Source of the DNA: Bacteroidota bacterium
Lineage (GTDB): Bacteria > Bacteroidota > Bacteroidia > Chitinophagales > Chitinophagaceae
Reading direction: 5' to 3'
Length of the DNA: 53,312 nt
NCBI GenBank assembly: GCA_004292605.1
Contig: RDXK01000100.1
Coordinates: 1 to 53,312, forward strand
This document shows, one piece after another, positions 1-7,703 of the stretch. Below the pieces are notes generated by a model, which searched no databases, had not been told where the DNA came from, and worked only from the letters and a program-made list of their open reading frames with translations. How positions within the stretch are numbered: the stretch's first letter is position 1; each line of letters starts with the position of its first letter. A program made the position numbers and the translations under genes.

Positions 1-1152
1 GTTACCGCATGGACCGTACCTTTAGCCTTTGGCATTCCTTATGCAGCAAGCACTACCAACCAAAGTACAGGAATTAAGTTAACCACTTTACCAGCTACCG
101 ATGGCGATTTATTGAACGCTGAAAATGCAGTGAGTTTTGCCTTTAGTTGGCAGCACTTGCAAGCACCTAAACTTTTGTACCAATTACAAAAAATGGGTGT
201 AGTTACCAAAGTGGCTACCCAACTGTTTACAGCAGTAAGCGGCAACCAACCCAAACAGTTTGGCTATGGCAGCATTGTTATTACGCCGCAGGCAAACCAA
301 CGATTGGTAAATCAATTACCCGATATATTACAAAAAGCGGCCAAGCAAACGGGTGTAACCATTTACGGTATACAAACAGGCTTAGCCCTGCAAGGAATCG
401 ACCTAGGAAGCGGTAGTTTACTCAATGTAAAAACACCCAAAATTGCGGTGGCTACAGGTAGTGGTGTGGCAGCCACCGATGTAGGTGAAATTTGGCATTT
501 ATTAGATGCTCGTTTACAAATACCGGTAACCCATTTAGATTGGGACCGCTGGGGCAGTGCAAACCTTGCTAAATACAATGTGTTAATCATTCCATCGGGT
601 AGCTATGGCAGTACGCCAGCACGCACTGTAGAAGCCGTAAAAACTTGGGTACAAAACGGTGGAACCTTAGTAGTAGCGGAAGATGCAGCCAAATGGGCAG
701 CACAAAATGGACTTACGAAAGTGCTTTTTAAACCAGAAGCAGAAAAGAAAGATAGTACCGCCAACCTACCCTATTTTTTACGTGCCGATGAGCAACGGGC
801 TAAAGAAATGACAGGCTCTATTTTTGAAGCGAATGCCGATACCACTCACCCACTTGCTTACGGCTTGCCGGCTGCTAATTTGAGTGTATTTAAAGGCAAC
901 ACATTTTTTATGGATCAAAATAACGAGGCGTATGATAGTCCTGTTATGTATACCAACAATCCATTACAAAGTGGCTATGTGTATAGGGAATACTTAGGAA
1001 AGATAAAAAACTCGGCCGTAGTAAATGTAGATGCTGTAGGCCGAGGCAGGGTAATAAGCTTTGCCGATAATATGAACTTTAGGGCATTTTGGCTAGGCAG
1101 TTCAAAACTATTTATTAATGCTGTTTTCTTCGGCGATTTAGTTCGGTTATAA
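1..1152 (+). CDS. M14-family zinc carboxypeptidase-like protein, C-terminal part (5' truncated by window)
   Basis: The frame is open from base 1, so the start lies upstream and about 383 residues are visible. The first residues (VTAWTVPLAFGIPYA) resemble the junction after the catalytic domain in the large secreted M14 peptidases of Bacteroidota. The visible part is then a glutamine-amidotransferase-like Rossmann module (IAVATGSG, later VLIIPSGSYGS and WVQNGGTLVVAED), the usual C-terminal half of these proteins. The zinc ligands and catalytic Glu would be in the missing N-terminal half, so peptidase activity cannot be confirmed here. The protein ends FFGDLVRL and is followed by a strong hairpin terminator. 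The family call is from recollected similarity; the alternative is a stand-alone ThuA/GATase-like protein. Confidence 0.72.
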   Translation, partial: VTAWTVPLAFGIPYAASTTNQSTGIKLTTLPATDGDLLNAENAVSFAFSWQHLQAPKLLYQLQKMGVVTKVATQLFTAVSGNQPKQFGYGSIVITPQANQRLVNQLPDILQKAAKQTGVTIYGIQTGLALQGIDLGSGSLLNVKTPKIAVATGSGVAATDVGEIWHLLDARLQIPVTHLDWDRWGSANLAKYNVLIIPSGSYGSTPARTVEAVKTWVQNGGTLVVAEDAAKWAAQNGLTKVLFKPEAEKKDSTANLPYFLRADEQRAKEMTGSIFEANADTTHPLAYGLPAANLSVFKGNTFFMDQNNEAYDSPVMYTNNPLQSGYVYREYLGKIKNSAVVNVDAVGRGRVISFADNMNFRAFWLGSSKLFINAVFFGDLVRL

Positions 1153-1180
1153 TGGGATAATTTTTCTACAAGACCCTAAC

Positions 1181-1218
1181 AAACAAAAAAGCTTCTATTA
1201 CTAGAAGCTTTTTTGTTT
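1181..1218. terminator. bidirectional intrinsic terminator
   Basis: A perfect 17-bp inverted repeat (1181-1197 and 1202-1218) with a 4-base loop (ttac). The stem has an A-run on one side and a T-run on the other, so it can terminate both the peptidase gene from the left and the minus-strand tRNA-Ser transcript from the right. Confidence 0.85.
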
Positions 1219-1223
1219 AGGAG

Positions 1224-1308
1224 CGGAGAGAGAGGGATTCGAACCCCCGGACCTGTTACAGTCAACAGTTTTCAAGACTGCCGCAATCGACCGCTCTGCC
1301 ATCTCTCC
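1224..1308 (-). tRNA. tRNA-Ser (anticodon UGA)
   Basis: Read on the minus strand, the acceptor stem GGAGAGA (1308-1302) pairs with TCTCTCC (1231-1225), followed by discriminator G. The anticodon loop CTTGAAA gives anticodon TGA (1274-1272), reading UCA and UCG serine codons. There is a long variable arm, as expected for class II tRNA-Ser, and a T-arm GGTTCGAATCC. Length is 85 nt; the 3' CCA is not encoded. It has its own terminator at 1181-1218. Confidence 0.97.
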
Positions 1309-1389
1309 GGGTGCAAAATAAAGGGTTGAGCGGTATTTAGCCAAAAAATAATTCCATGCTAGTTATTACCTTCGCCGCACAACTTTTTT

Positions 1390-2253
1390 ATGCGTAAAAA
1401 ACGGTGGATTTCCGTAGTACTTACTTGTTTAGTCGCAGCCTATTTGCTTACCATACATGGCTGGCAAAAGCTAAAGCTAAGGGTAGATAAAGCGAGCCTG
1501 GCTACTGCGGTGCACAAAACCAACCCGGCTGTAAGCATTGTAGATACGGTGTTTTCGCTCAACCCTACACCGGTACGGGCAGCGTTAATAGGCGATACTA
1601 GTTTACCTGTATTAGTGCTACTACATGGTGCACCCAGCTCCCTAAAAGGCTGGCAGGAAATTTACTTAGATACACAGTTTACGCGAAAATTTTGTTTGCT
1701 AGTAATAGATAGGCCTGGTTACGGTTATTCTAGTTTTGGGGAACCTCAACTTAACATCGCCACGGCGGGCTCGTTGGTAAACCAATGTATTCAAGCATTT
1801 GGTATTCGTAAAAAGGTAAGCATATTGGGCAGCTCCTACGGTGGCCCAGTAGCTATAGAAGCAGTAGCACAGCAGCCAACAAATTATCATAAACTTATTT
1901 TGCTATCTGCCTCCGTAAAACCTGAGGCTGAAAAAACCTATGCCATTAGTTATGCTATGGTACAGCCTTGGCTTCAGTGGCTATTCCCTACGGTACTGGT
2001 TACTGCATCTAAAGAAAAACTTAGTCATGCCCAGGAATTGGCGAAAATAAACGATTGGCAAAATATTCGTTGCGAAACCATCATTATTCATGGCACGGCA
2101 GATGATCTTATTTACTATTCCAATGCTGTTTTTGCACACAAAATGCTGTCGAAAGCAAGCCCAAATATCTTGGTAAGTTTACCCGGTAAAGGGCATGCAC
2201 TCATCTTTTCAAAACCTACGTACCTAAAGCGAATATTGAGGATATATTTGTAA
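1390..2253 (+). CDS. alpha/beta-fold hydrolase, membrane-anchored or exported
   Basis: A 287-residue protein with an N-terminal basic patch (MRKKR) and hydrophobic segment (about residues 7-22), probably a signal anchor. The hydrolase core shows the oxyanion HG pair (79-80), DRPGYG (107-112), the nucleophile elbow G-S-S-Y-G with Ser149, an acid in GTADD (Asp238 or 239) and the catalytic His269 in GKGHA. These make a complete Ser-Asp-His triad, but the substrate cannot be told. The stop is 4 bases before the ABC exporter start, so the two are probably one transcript. This suggests a role at the envelope, for example on a lipid or exported compound, but that is inference only. Confidence 0.85.
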   Translation: MRKKRWISVVLTCLVAAYLLTIHGWQKLKLRVDKASLATAVHKTNPAVSIVDTVFSLNPTPVRAALIGDTSLPVLVLLHGAPSSLKGWQEIYLDTQFTRKFCLLVIDRPGYGYSSFGEPQLNIATAGSLVNQCIQAFGIRKKVSILGSSYGGPVAIEAVAQQPTNYHKLILLSASVKPEAEKTYAISYAMVQPWLQWLFPTVLVTASKEKLSHAQELAKINDWQNIRCETIIIHGTADDLIYYSNAVFAHKMLSKASPNILVSLPGKGHALIFSKPTYLKRILRIYL

Positions 2254-2257
2254 CAGT

Positions 2258-4111
2258 ATGAAACATTTAGCGGCTCTCAATAAATATTTTTGGCGGTACA
2301 AGCGCCGCTTTTTTCTAGGAATGATTTTTATTATTTTGGCCAACTATTTCCGCATACTTTCGCCACAATTGACGGGTTTTGTAATTGACCATGTAACGCT
2401 AGAATTAATACAGAAAAACGATCCATCCAAGTACCAGACCGTACTGGAAGCCGCTCAGCAAAAGCATCAACATTATGAATGGTTGGTGCAGTGGTTTATT
2501 GCTTATAGTAAACAACATTTTACATCGTTCCAAACTACGGTAGTATTCAGTAGTGTATTGATATTACTAGTAGCTATACTAGGTGGTGCCTTTACGTACT
2601 TAATGCGACAAACCATTATAGTAATGAGTAGGCACATAGAATATGCTCAAAAAAATGAGATTTATACGCACTACCAAAAACTAAGTGCCACTTTTTACAA
2701 AGCAAATGCTACGGGTGATTTAATGACTCGAATTTCAGAGGATGTAAGCAGAGTAAGAATGTACACGGGCCCGGCACTTATGTACTTTATAAACCTGGTG
2801 GCACTCATTGGCTTTTGTGTATTTAGCATGCTACGGCAGGATGTTTGGCTCACCGTTTACGTTCTTTCACCATTACCCATTTTAGCTGCGGTAATTTATA
2901 TAGCCAATACAATCATTAATAAAAAAAGCGAAACCGTACAGCAAACGCTTAGCAGCATTACAAGCAATGCACAAGAAAGCTATGCAGGCATTAGAGTAAT
3001 TAAAAGTTTTGTACAAGAAAATAATATGCTTCGGCATTTTCAGCAGAATGCAGAAACTTACCGAGCCAATGCCGTAGGGCTGGCCCGTGTAGATAGTATT
3101 TATTTCCCCAGTATTACACTATTGATAGGCTTGAGTACTTTACTAACCGTATATTTTGGCAGCGTAATGGCGGTAGATAATCCTAGCAAATACAGTGTGA
3201 TAGTAGAGTTTGTAATGTATGTAAATATGCTCACCTTCCCGGTTAGTGCTATAGGGTGGACAGCCAGTATGATTCAGCGGGCAGCGGCATCGCAAAAACG
3301 TATTAATGAATTTTTACAAGTAGCAGATACAATGCCGGATGGTACAGTGCAAAATATTGCCCTACGCGGTGGCATCACTTTCCGTAATTGTAGCTACACC
3401 TACCCTAACACGGGTATTCAAGCTATTCAACATTTATCGCTGCAAATACAACCCGGCGAAAAAATACTCATCATGGGAAAAACGGGTAGCGGCAAAACCA
3501 CCTTGGCACAACTACTATTGAGGTTTTTTGATGTAAATAATGGTGAACTTTTGATAGATGAAAACCCTGTTCAAAATTTCCACCTGCAATGGTACAGGCA
3601 GCAACTGAGCTATGTACCGCAGGATGTTTTTTTATTTAGCGATACCGTGGCCAACAACATATTATTTGGTTGCCAAGATCAACAAATTACAAAGGAGGAA
3701 ATAATTGCCGTAGCAAAAAAAGCAAATATTCACCATGAAATAGAACAGTTACCCGACGGGTATGAAACCATGGTAGGCGAACGTGGGGTGACATTGAGTG
3801 GTGGACAAAAGCAACGCATTTGCATAGCTAGGGCACTGCTAAAAAAGCCAGCTGTATTATTACTAGATGATTGCTTAAGTGCGGTAGATGCTAAAACAGA
3901 ACATATCATTACGCAAAATTTCACTTCTACTTTGGCCCAAACTACCACCATTATTATTGCTCACCGGGTATTTACACAATTTCATTTTGATAGAATTATT
4001 GTTTTGGAAGATGGAAAAATAGTAGAAGAAGGTACCCATCAGCAACTTATTGATAACCAAGGTGCGTACGCCGAAACCTACTTAAAGCAAACGCAAAGCC
4101 ACACCCGTTAG
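2258..4111 (+). CDS. ABC exporter, fused permease and ATPase (MsbA/BmrA-like half-transporter)
   Basis: A 617-residue protein with the normal exporter order: a six-helix transmembrane domain (about residues 15-345, starting FFLGMIFIILANYF) then an ATPase domain (about 370-605). Visible motifs are Walker A GKTGSGKTT (407-415), Q-loop Gln455, signature LSGGQ (513-517), Walker B ending Asp537, and the switch His569. The residue after the Walker B Asp is Asp538 where most exporters have the catalytic Glu; the local sequence LLLDDCLSAVD resembles degenerate half-transporters that pair with a partner. No second half-transporter lies nearby, so it may be a homodimer or have a distant partner. It probably exports a lipid or drug. 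It is closely coupled to the upstream hydrolase. Confidence 0.9.
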   Translation: MKHLAALNKYFWRYKRRFFLGMIFIILANYFRILSPQLTGFVIDHVTLELIQKNDPSKYQTVLEAAQQKHQHYEWLVQWFIAYSKQHFTSFQTTVVFSSVLILLVAILGGAFTYLMRQTIIVMSRHIEYAQKNEIYTHYQKLSATFYKANATGDLMTRISEDVSRVRMYTGPALMYFINLVALIGFCVFSMLRQDVWLTVYVLSPLPILAAVIYIANTIINKKSETVQQTLSSITSNAQESYAGIRVIKSFVQENNMLRHFQQNAETYRANAVGLARVDSIYFPSITLLIGLSTLLTVYFGSVMAVDNPSKYSVIVEFVMYVNMLTFPVSAIGWTASMIQRAAASQKRINEFLQVADTMPDGTVQNIALRGGITFRNCSYTYPNTGIQAIQHLSLQIQPGEKILIMGKTGSGKTTLAQLLLRFFDVNNGELLIDENPVQNFHLQWYRQQLSYVPQDVFLFSDTVANNILFGCQDQQITKEEIIAVAKKANIHHEIEQLPDGYETMVGERGVTLSGGQKQRICIARALLKKPAVLLLDDCLSAVDAKTEHIITQNFTSTLAQTTTIIIAHRVFTQFHFDRIIVLEDGKIVEEGTHQQLIDNQGAYAETYLKQTQSHTR

Positions 4112-4132
4112 CGGATTTTTTTTAGAATAGCA

Positions 4133-4163
4133 TTTGCATAAATGCGAAACATATATATATTTG
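4133..4163 (+). promoter_or_regulatory. Bacteroidota-type promoter for the PUR-domain gene
   Basis: TTTG at 4133-4136, 19 bases, then TATATTTG at 4156-4163. This matches the TTTG / TAnnTTTG consensus of Bacteroidota primary sigma promoters exactly in both boxes. It lies 25 bases upstream of the GTG start at 4189. Confidence 0.75.
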
Positions 4164-4188
4164 TTAGCATCATTAAAACTACTGCGTT

Positions 4189-4599
4189 GTGAGTTACGAT
4201 AACAATGATAAAAAGCAAGAAAGCGTTTATAGCAAACGCATAAAGGCTGGAAAAAGGAGAACTTATTTTTTAGATGTTCGTTCCACCAAGGCCAATGATT
4301 ATTTTGTAACCATTACAGAAAGTAGAAAACGTGCCAATGATGATGGCTACGACAGGCACAAAATATTTTTATACAAAGAAGATTTTTCAAAATTTTGTGA
4401 GGGGTTACAAGAGGTAATACAGCATGTAAAAACCGAACTGATGCCCAACTTCGATTTTGATGCATTTAACCATTATTATCCCGATGCAGACACACAAGAG
4501 GTAGTAGTAGAAATAGCGGAGCCACATTCCACTGGCTTACAATCCCATTCAAATAACCAAACTGCCAATCAATCGAGCGAAGCGGTAGATAAGTGGTAG
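4189..4599 (+). CDS. PUR-family DNA/RNA-binding protein (DUF3276)
   Basis: A 136-residue protein. Residues about 13-88 form one PUR repeat: VYSKRIKAGKRRTYFLDVR, then YFVTITESRKR, then KIFLYKEDFSKF. This is the compact PUR domain found across Bacteroidota, related to eukaryotic Pur-alpha. The C-terminal tail (about 105-136) is Gln/Asn/Ser-rich and probably disordered. The start is GTG at 4189; no in-frame ATG sits at the domain boundary, and the promoter spacing supports this start. The family binds single-stranded nucleic acid in characterised members; the target here is unknown. It is probably monocistronic, with its own promoter. Confidence 0.88.
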   Translation: MSYDNNDKKQESVYSKRIKAGKRRTYFLDVRSTKANDYFVTITESRKRANDDGYDRHKIFLYKEDFSKFCEGLQEVIQHVKTELMPNFDFDAFNHYYPDADTQEVVVEIAEPHSTGLQSHSNNQTANQSSEAVDKW

Positions 4600-4662
4600 A
4601 CACACACAATGCCTTGCGAGGCTTGGTTGAATATTTGGTTCGTAGTTGGGGGTAGAAAAAAT

Positions 4663-4962
4663 TTAGGCCTTGCTACTTCCCCAAGCGTAAATGCCTTTTT
4701 TCTCTGCAATAAAAGTTCCGAATGGCAATAAAGACGCTAGAAAAGCCAATGCAACGCGTTTCAATTTCCAACCTTGCTCAAATGCTGCCAATACCACCAG
4801 CAAACAGTATAAAATAAATAAAAAGCCGTGGGCCATACCCACTACCATGTTAGGGCCTTTCAGCGCCCAAATGTATTTTAGTGGCATAGTAATAGCTAGT
4901 GCAAGAAATGAACACCCCTCCCAAAAAGCTACTATCGACAGCCATTTGTTGCCCTTATTCAT
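4663..4962 (-). CDS. small integral membrane protein, DUF3817 family
   Basis: About 99 residues from the preferred ATG at 4962; an upstream in-frame start at 4986 adds eight residues that do not fit the family start. There are three hydrophobic helices: WLSIVAFWEGCSFLALAITM, the segment GMAHGFLFILYCLLVVLAAF, and LAFLASLLPFGTFIAEK. The motifs EG-S-F near the start, GMAHGFLF in the middle and PFGTF near the end are the DUF3817 pattern. The function of the family is not established. The gene is convergent with the PUR-domain gene and stands alone. Confidence 0.85.
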   Translation of the reverse strand: MNKGNKWLSIVAFWEGCSFLALAITMPLKYIWALKGPNMVVGMAHGFLFILYCLLVVLAAFEQGWKLKRVALAFLASLLPFGTFIAEKKGIYAWGSSKA

Positions 4963-5339
4963 AGAAATTTTTGTGCAAAAGAACATATTCCTTTGTAAGA
5001 GCCCCGTAAAAACAGTGTAAATATTTGGTAAAACCTATAACGCTTACATACAGCCACACTCACACAACTCGGATGTAGCATAGCATGACACTGGAATGGC
5101 TCACTACACCCCGATGGTTGTTAACGGTTGTGTTTTATTACAAAAATCCTGTGTCGATTTTAAAAGACCAGGTTCCTAAGAATTCATCTCATAAAAACTA
5201 CCATCGCTGCCTTATTGTGCTTATAGTTCTATTTAGTACTTTTATCAATTAGAATTAATGAACAGCTGCGGAAGTTGTAGAGCATCTAATACTTCAAGCA
5301 GCAGTTAAGAAACAATACACGATAAAACGATTATAAGAA
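4963..5339. other. gene-poor spacer before the toxin-antitoxin pair
   Basis: A stretch of 377 bases between the DUF3817 gene and the antitoxin. The only content I can propose is a weak 55-codon frame (5085-5252). No tRNA, terminator or long repeat was seen. The last 60 bases before 5340 are A-rich and must hold the toxin-antitoxin promoter and operator, but I could not pick a convincing TAnnTTTG box. Confidence 0.6.
5085..5252 (+). CDS. possible 55-residue small membrane protein (doubtful)
   Basis: An ATG-to-TAG frame of 55 codons (start MTLEWLTTPRWLL). It has a hydrophobic C-terminal stretch, CLIVLIVLFSTFI, after a basic segment, which would suit a single-pass membrane peptide. There is no recognisable family and no clear ribosome-binding site or promoter. 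It may be a chance frame in an intergenic region; I list it because the region is otherwise unexplained. Confidence 0.2.
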   Translation: MTLEWLTTPRWLLTVVFYYKNPVSILKDQVPKNSSHKNYHRCLIVLIVLFSTFIN

Positions 5340-5549
5340 ATGAAGATTTTATTAGATATACCTGATAAGCAAGTGCCGTTTGCTATGGAAGTATTACGAA
5401 GTTTTTCTTTTGTGAAAAAAATAAAACCCATGAGTGAAGCTTCCGAAACATTATGGAACGACCTGCAAGACGCAGCCAAACAAGTACGCCAGCACAAAAA
5501 GGGAAAACTAAAACTAAAAACTGCCGAAGACCTACTGAATGAGTTATAG
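5340..5549 (+). CDS. putative antitoxin of a type II toxin-antitoxin pair
   Basis: A 69-residue protein starting MKILLDIPDKQ. A short N-terminal beta strand and helix are followed by a charged helix (KQVRQHKKGKLKLKTAEDLLNEL). This resembles the small unnamed antitoxins that precede RelE/ParE toxins in Bacteroidota; the C-terminal helix would be the toxin-wrapping part. It overlaps the toxin start by 11 bases, the usual arrangement for translational coupling with antitoxin first. I see no clear ribbon-helix-helix or HTH motif, so autorepression is presumed from the family context only. Confidence 0.7.
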   Translation: MKILLDIPDKQVPFAMEVLRSFSFVKKIKPMSEASETLWNDLQDAAKQVRQHKKGKLKLKTAEDLLNEL

Positions 5550-5871
5550 CATTTTTCCTACACACCGTTTCGAGAAAGAATTGAAGCGACTAGCCAAAAA
5601 ATTCCCCTCGCTAAAAAATGAATTTGCAGCACTTATAACGGGAATTCATAATACACCAGCATTGGGAGTTCATCTTGGAAATAACTGCTATAAAATTCGT
5701 CTTGCCATTGAAAGCAAGGGGAAGGGAAAAAGTAGCGGAGCAAGAGTTATTACGTATGTGTACGTAGTTACTCAAACAGTATACTTACTTACCATTTACG
5801 ATAAAAGTGAAAAAGCTGACATAAAACCCAATGAGCTAACCGAAATGATTACAAGTTTGGATTTAACGTAG
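5539..5871 (+). CDS. RelE/ParE-superfamily toxin
   Basis: A 110-residue protein. The N-terminus (HRFEKELKRLAKKFPSL) is the two-helix entry of the RelE/ParE fold. The core strands follow: YKIRLAIESKGKGKSSGARVITY, then VYLLTIYDKSEK, which is the typical end (KIRL, ARVI, LLxIYDKSE). The extra K/G/S-rich loop between KIRLA and ARVI is common in Bacteroidota members. Such toxins are either ribosome-dependent mRNA interferases or gyrase poisons; the sequence alone does not decide. It is the second gene of the pair, overlapping the antitoxin by 11 bases. Confidence 0.85.
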   Translation: MSYSIFPTHRFEKELKRLAKKFPSLKNEFAALITGIHNTPALGVHLGNNCYKIRLAIESKGKGKSSGARVITYVYVVTQTVYLLTIYDKSEKADIKPNELTEMITSLDLT

Positions 5872-5962
5872 GGCAAACTAGCAACCTCACCCTACCGGAA
5901 CCTGCCCCAAATATTCGGTCAAAAAATCAAACACAATCGCCAACCCCAAGCCGCTACTCACA

Positions 5963-7105
5963 TTATTTAGGGAAATTTACTGGTGGCTGCAAACGCCTAG
6001 GTATGGTGGTAATAGCACCCATAAAAGCTACTACAGCATCTACCTCCTTATCGGTTAAGTTCAGCTTTTGTAAAATAGGGTCTGTGGTGGGTAACAAGCT
6101 ATCCCTTGCTGTACCCAAGTATTTCTTTTGAATCGGTGCCGGATTTCCAAGATTGTAAAAGAAAACTACATCTTTCATAGTAGGAAAATTTCCGTGATGA
6201 AACCACGGCCCTGTATTCATAGTTTCACGTAAACTAGGGGTTTTAAATTTACCTATATCCGCTTTATTCTTGGTTACATTGTATTGCCCTAAATCCTCAC
6301 CTTCACTACCCCACAGTGTTTGTCCGTCGTTATGAAATTGATTGTCGGTAAAAGCTCCACCGTTGTGGCAATTGATACAGCGGGCTTTGGTTCTAAACAA
6401 ATGCAGCCCTAGCACTTCGTCATCTTTTAAAGCATCGGCTTTTCCTTGCACAAACAAATCGAAACGGCTGGGAGGCGACACTATAGAACGTTCAAAAGTG
6501 GCAATGGCTTTAAAAATTTCTGTTTTAGATATTTTACTTGAACCAAAAGCCTTTTCGAACAAGGGCCCATAGCCTTTGAACGACTGTACTTTTTTCTCCA
6601 TATCGTCCACACTTAAATTCATTTCTAAATGGTCTGCCACTGGAAAACGAGCTTGATCTTCTAAACTATTGGCCCGACCATCCCAAAATAATTTATCATA
6701 ATATGCTACATTCCAAAGTGTCATGGCGTTTCGGCCACCAAGCTTTCTATCATGACCAAAAGCTACTCGTTTACCATCGCCCCAACCTAATTGCGGGTCA
6801 TGACAGCTGGCACAGGCTATTTGTCCGCTTACCGATAATCTTGGATCGTAAAACAAGGTTTTACCCAATTCCTTTTTAGCGTCATTATAAGGGTTATCGG
6901 CGGGATGCTGCACTGCTGGCAACGGACCAATCTCAGTAAAATGAGCTTTGGCATCCACGTTTGCTTTTGGCCAAGTGGCAGGCTTTCCACTGCTATATAA
7001 AGCTCTTAATTGTTCCAACGAATACTCTTCGTTTATTGCAAAACTCGAAACCAGCACTACGCTTACTATACCAGCGGCTGTATAAAATAACTGGGAAAAT
7101 TTCAT
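5963..7105 (-). CDS. di-haem cytochrome c peroxidase (CCP/MauG family), periplasmic
   Basis: A 380-residue protein with an N-terminal signal or anchor helix (about residues 6-23). It has two haem-c motifs: CASCH (98-102) and CINCH (243-247). The segment LGKTLFYDPRLS before the first haem and the FKTPSLRE segment after the second are typical of bacterial CCPs. The family reduces hydrogen peroxide, or in MauG-like members carries out oxidative chemistry on other substrates. It is the last gene of the SusC-SusD-lipoprotein operon, 9 bases after the lipoprotein, so it probably acts in the periplasm on, or in support of, whatever this outer-membrane system imports. Confidence 0.92.
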   Translation of the reverse strand: MKFSQLFYTAAGIVSVVLVSSFAINEEYSLEQLRALYSSGKPATWPKANVDAKAHFTEIGPLPAVQHPADNPYNDAKKELGKTLFYDPRLSVSGQIACASCHDPQLGWGDGKRVAFGHDRKLGGRNAMTLWNVAYYDKLFWDGRANSLEDQARFPVADHLEMNLSVDDMEKKVQSFKGYGPLFEKAFGSSKISKTEIFKAIATFERSIVSPPSRFDLFVQGKADALKDDEVLGLHLFRTKARCINCHNGGAFTDNQFHNDGQTLWGSEGEDLGQYNVTKNKADIGKFKTPSLRETMNTGPWFHHGNFPTMKDVVFFYNLGNPAPIQKKYLGTARDSLLPTTDPILQKLNLTDKEVDAVVAFMGAITTIPRRLQPPVNFPK

Positions 7106-7114
7106 GCTATAAAA

Positions 7115-7702
7115 TTAAGGTGTAAACCTATACCTACGTATTACGGCAGTATCGCCACCAATGCTTGCTTCATTAAACTTTACACTTACTTCCATAAGGC
7201 CGGTACGTGTATCATAGGTTCCCGGTGTACTAGCTGCTGAAATTTTAATTATAAAAGTAGTTCGGTTACGGCGGGTAAGTACTACATCCTGCGGTATTAC
7301 TTCTACAGTTCCCGTAAAAGTAGAATCTACACTTTTGGGCACTAAGCGAAAACATTTAGGAATGGTAACATTGTAAAAACCCGAATCGGCAGTAAGTTGC
7401 TGACTGGTATATAAACTATTCATAAACAATGCATTGGTACCCCTACCCGGTACGAATGGATTACCAAAACCGATCACATCTGGTTCAGCTTCTGATGTAA
7501 ACGAAAATGAGAAAAAACTACGCCATGTACCAGTAGCGGGCATAAAAATTTGCGGATTCGGACTATAAAAGGGAGTACCTTTTGCCCAAGTTGCAGCCAG
7601 CGGATAATTGGCATACGTCAACTCCGCATTGAAGCCTTTTTTACAACCTGCATATACAACTAGCACAGCAAATGCCACAACAAGGATATATATTTTTTTC
7701 AT
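7115..7702 (-). CDS. small exported lipoprotein of the SusCD operon, function unknown
   Basis: A 195-residue protein with a lipoprotein signal peptide: MKKIYILVVAFAVLVVYAGC, lipobox YAGC, with lipidated Cys20. The mature part is strand-rich with no motif I recognise. Its second half (FTGTVEVIPQDVVLTRRN, TFIIKIS) could be an immunoglobulin-like fold. It sits between SusD (1-base gap) and the cytochrome c peroxidase. By analogy with other SusCD loci it may be an accessory surface ligand-binding protein; this is inference only. Confidence 0.75.
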   Translation of the reverse strand: MKKIYILVVAFAVLVVYAGCKKGFNAELTYANYPLAATWAKGTPFYSPNPQIFMPATGTWRSFFSFSFTSEAEPDVIGFGNPFVPGRGTNALFMNSLYTSQQLTADSGFYNVTIPKCFRLVPKSVDSTFTGTVEVIPQDVVLTRRNRTTFIIKISAASTPGTYDTRTGLMEVSVKFNEASIGGDTAVIRRYRFTP

Positions 7703-7703
7703 A

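Noticed and set aside
1181-1218. Perfect inverted repeat as a possible insertion-sequence end
   Set aside because: There is no transposase, partner repeat or target duplication; a short loop with A/T-runs makes it a terminator.
5886-5960. Minus-strand frame ending SSGLGLAIVFDFLTEYLG with a histidine-kinase-like GLGLAIV motif after the peroxidase gene
   Set aside because: Only about 24 codons with no other kinase boxes and no space for the rest of a kinase domain; the resemblance is probably chance.
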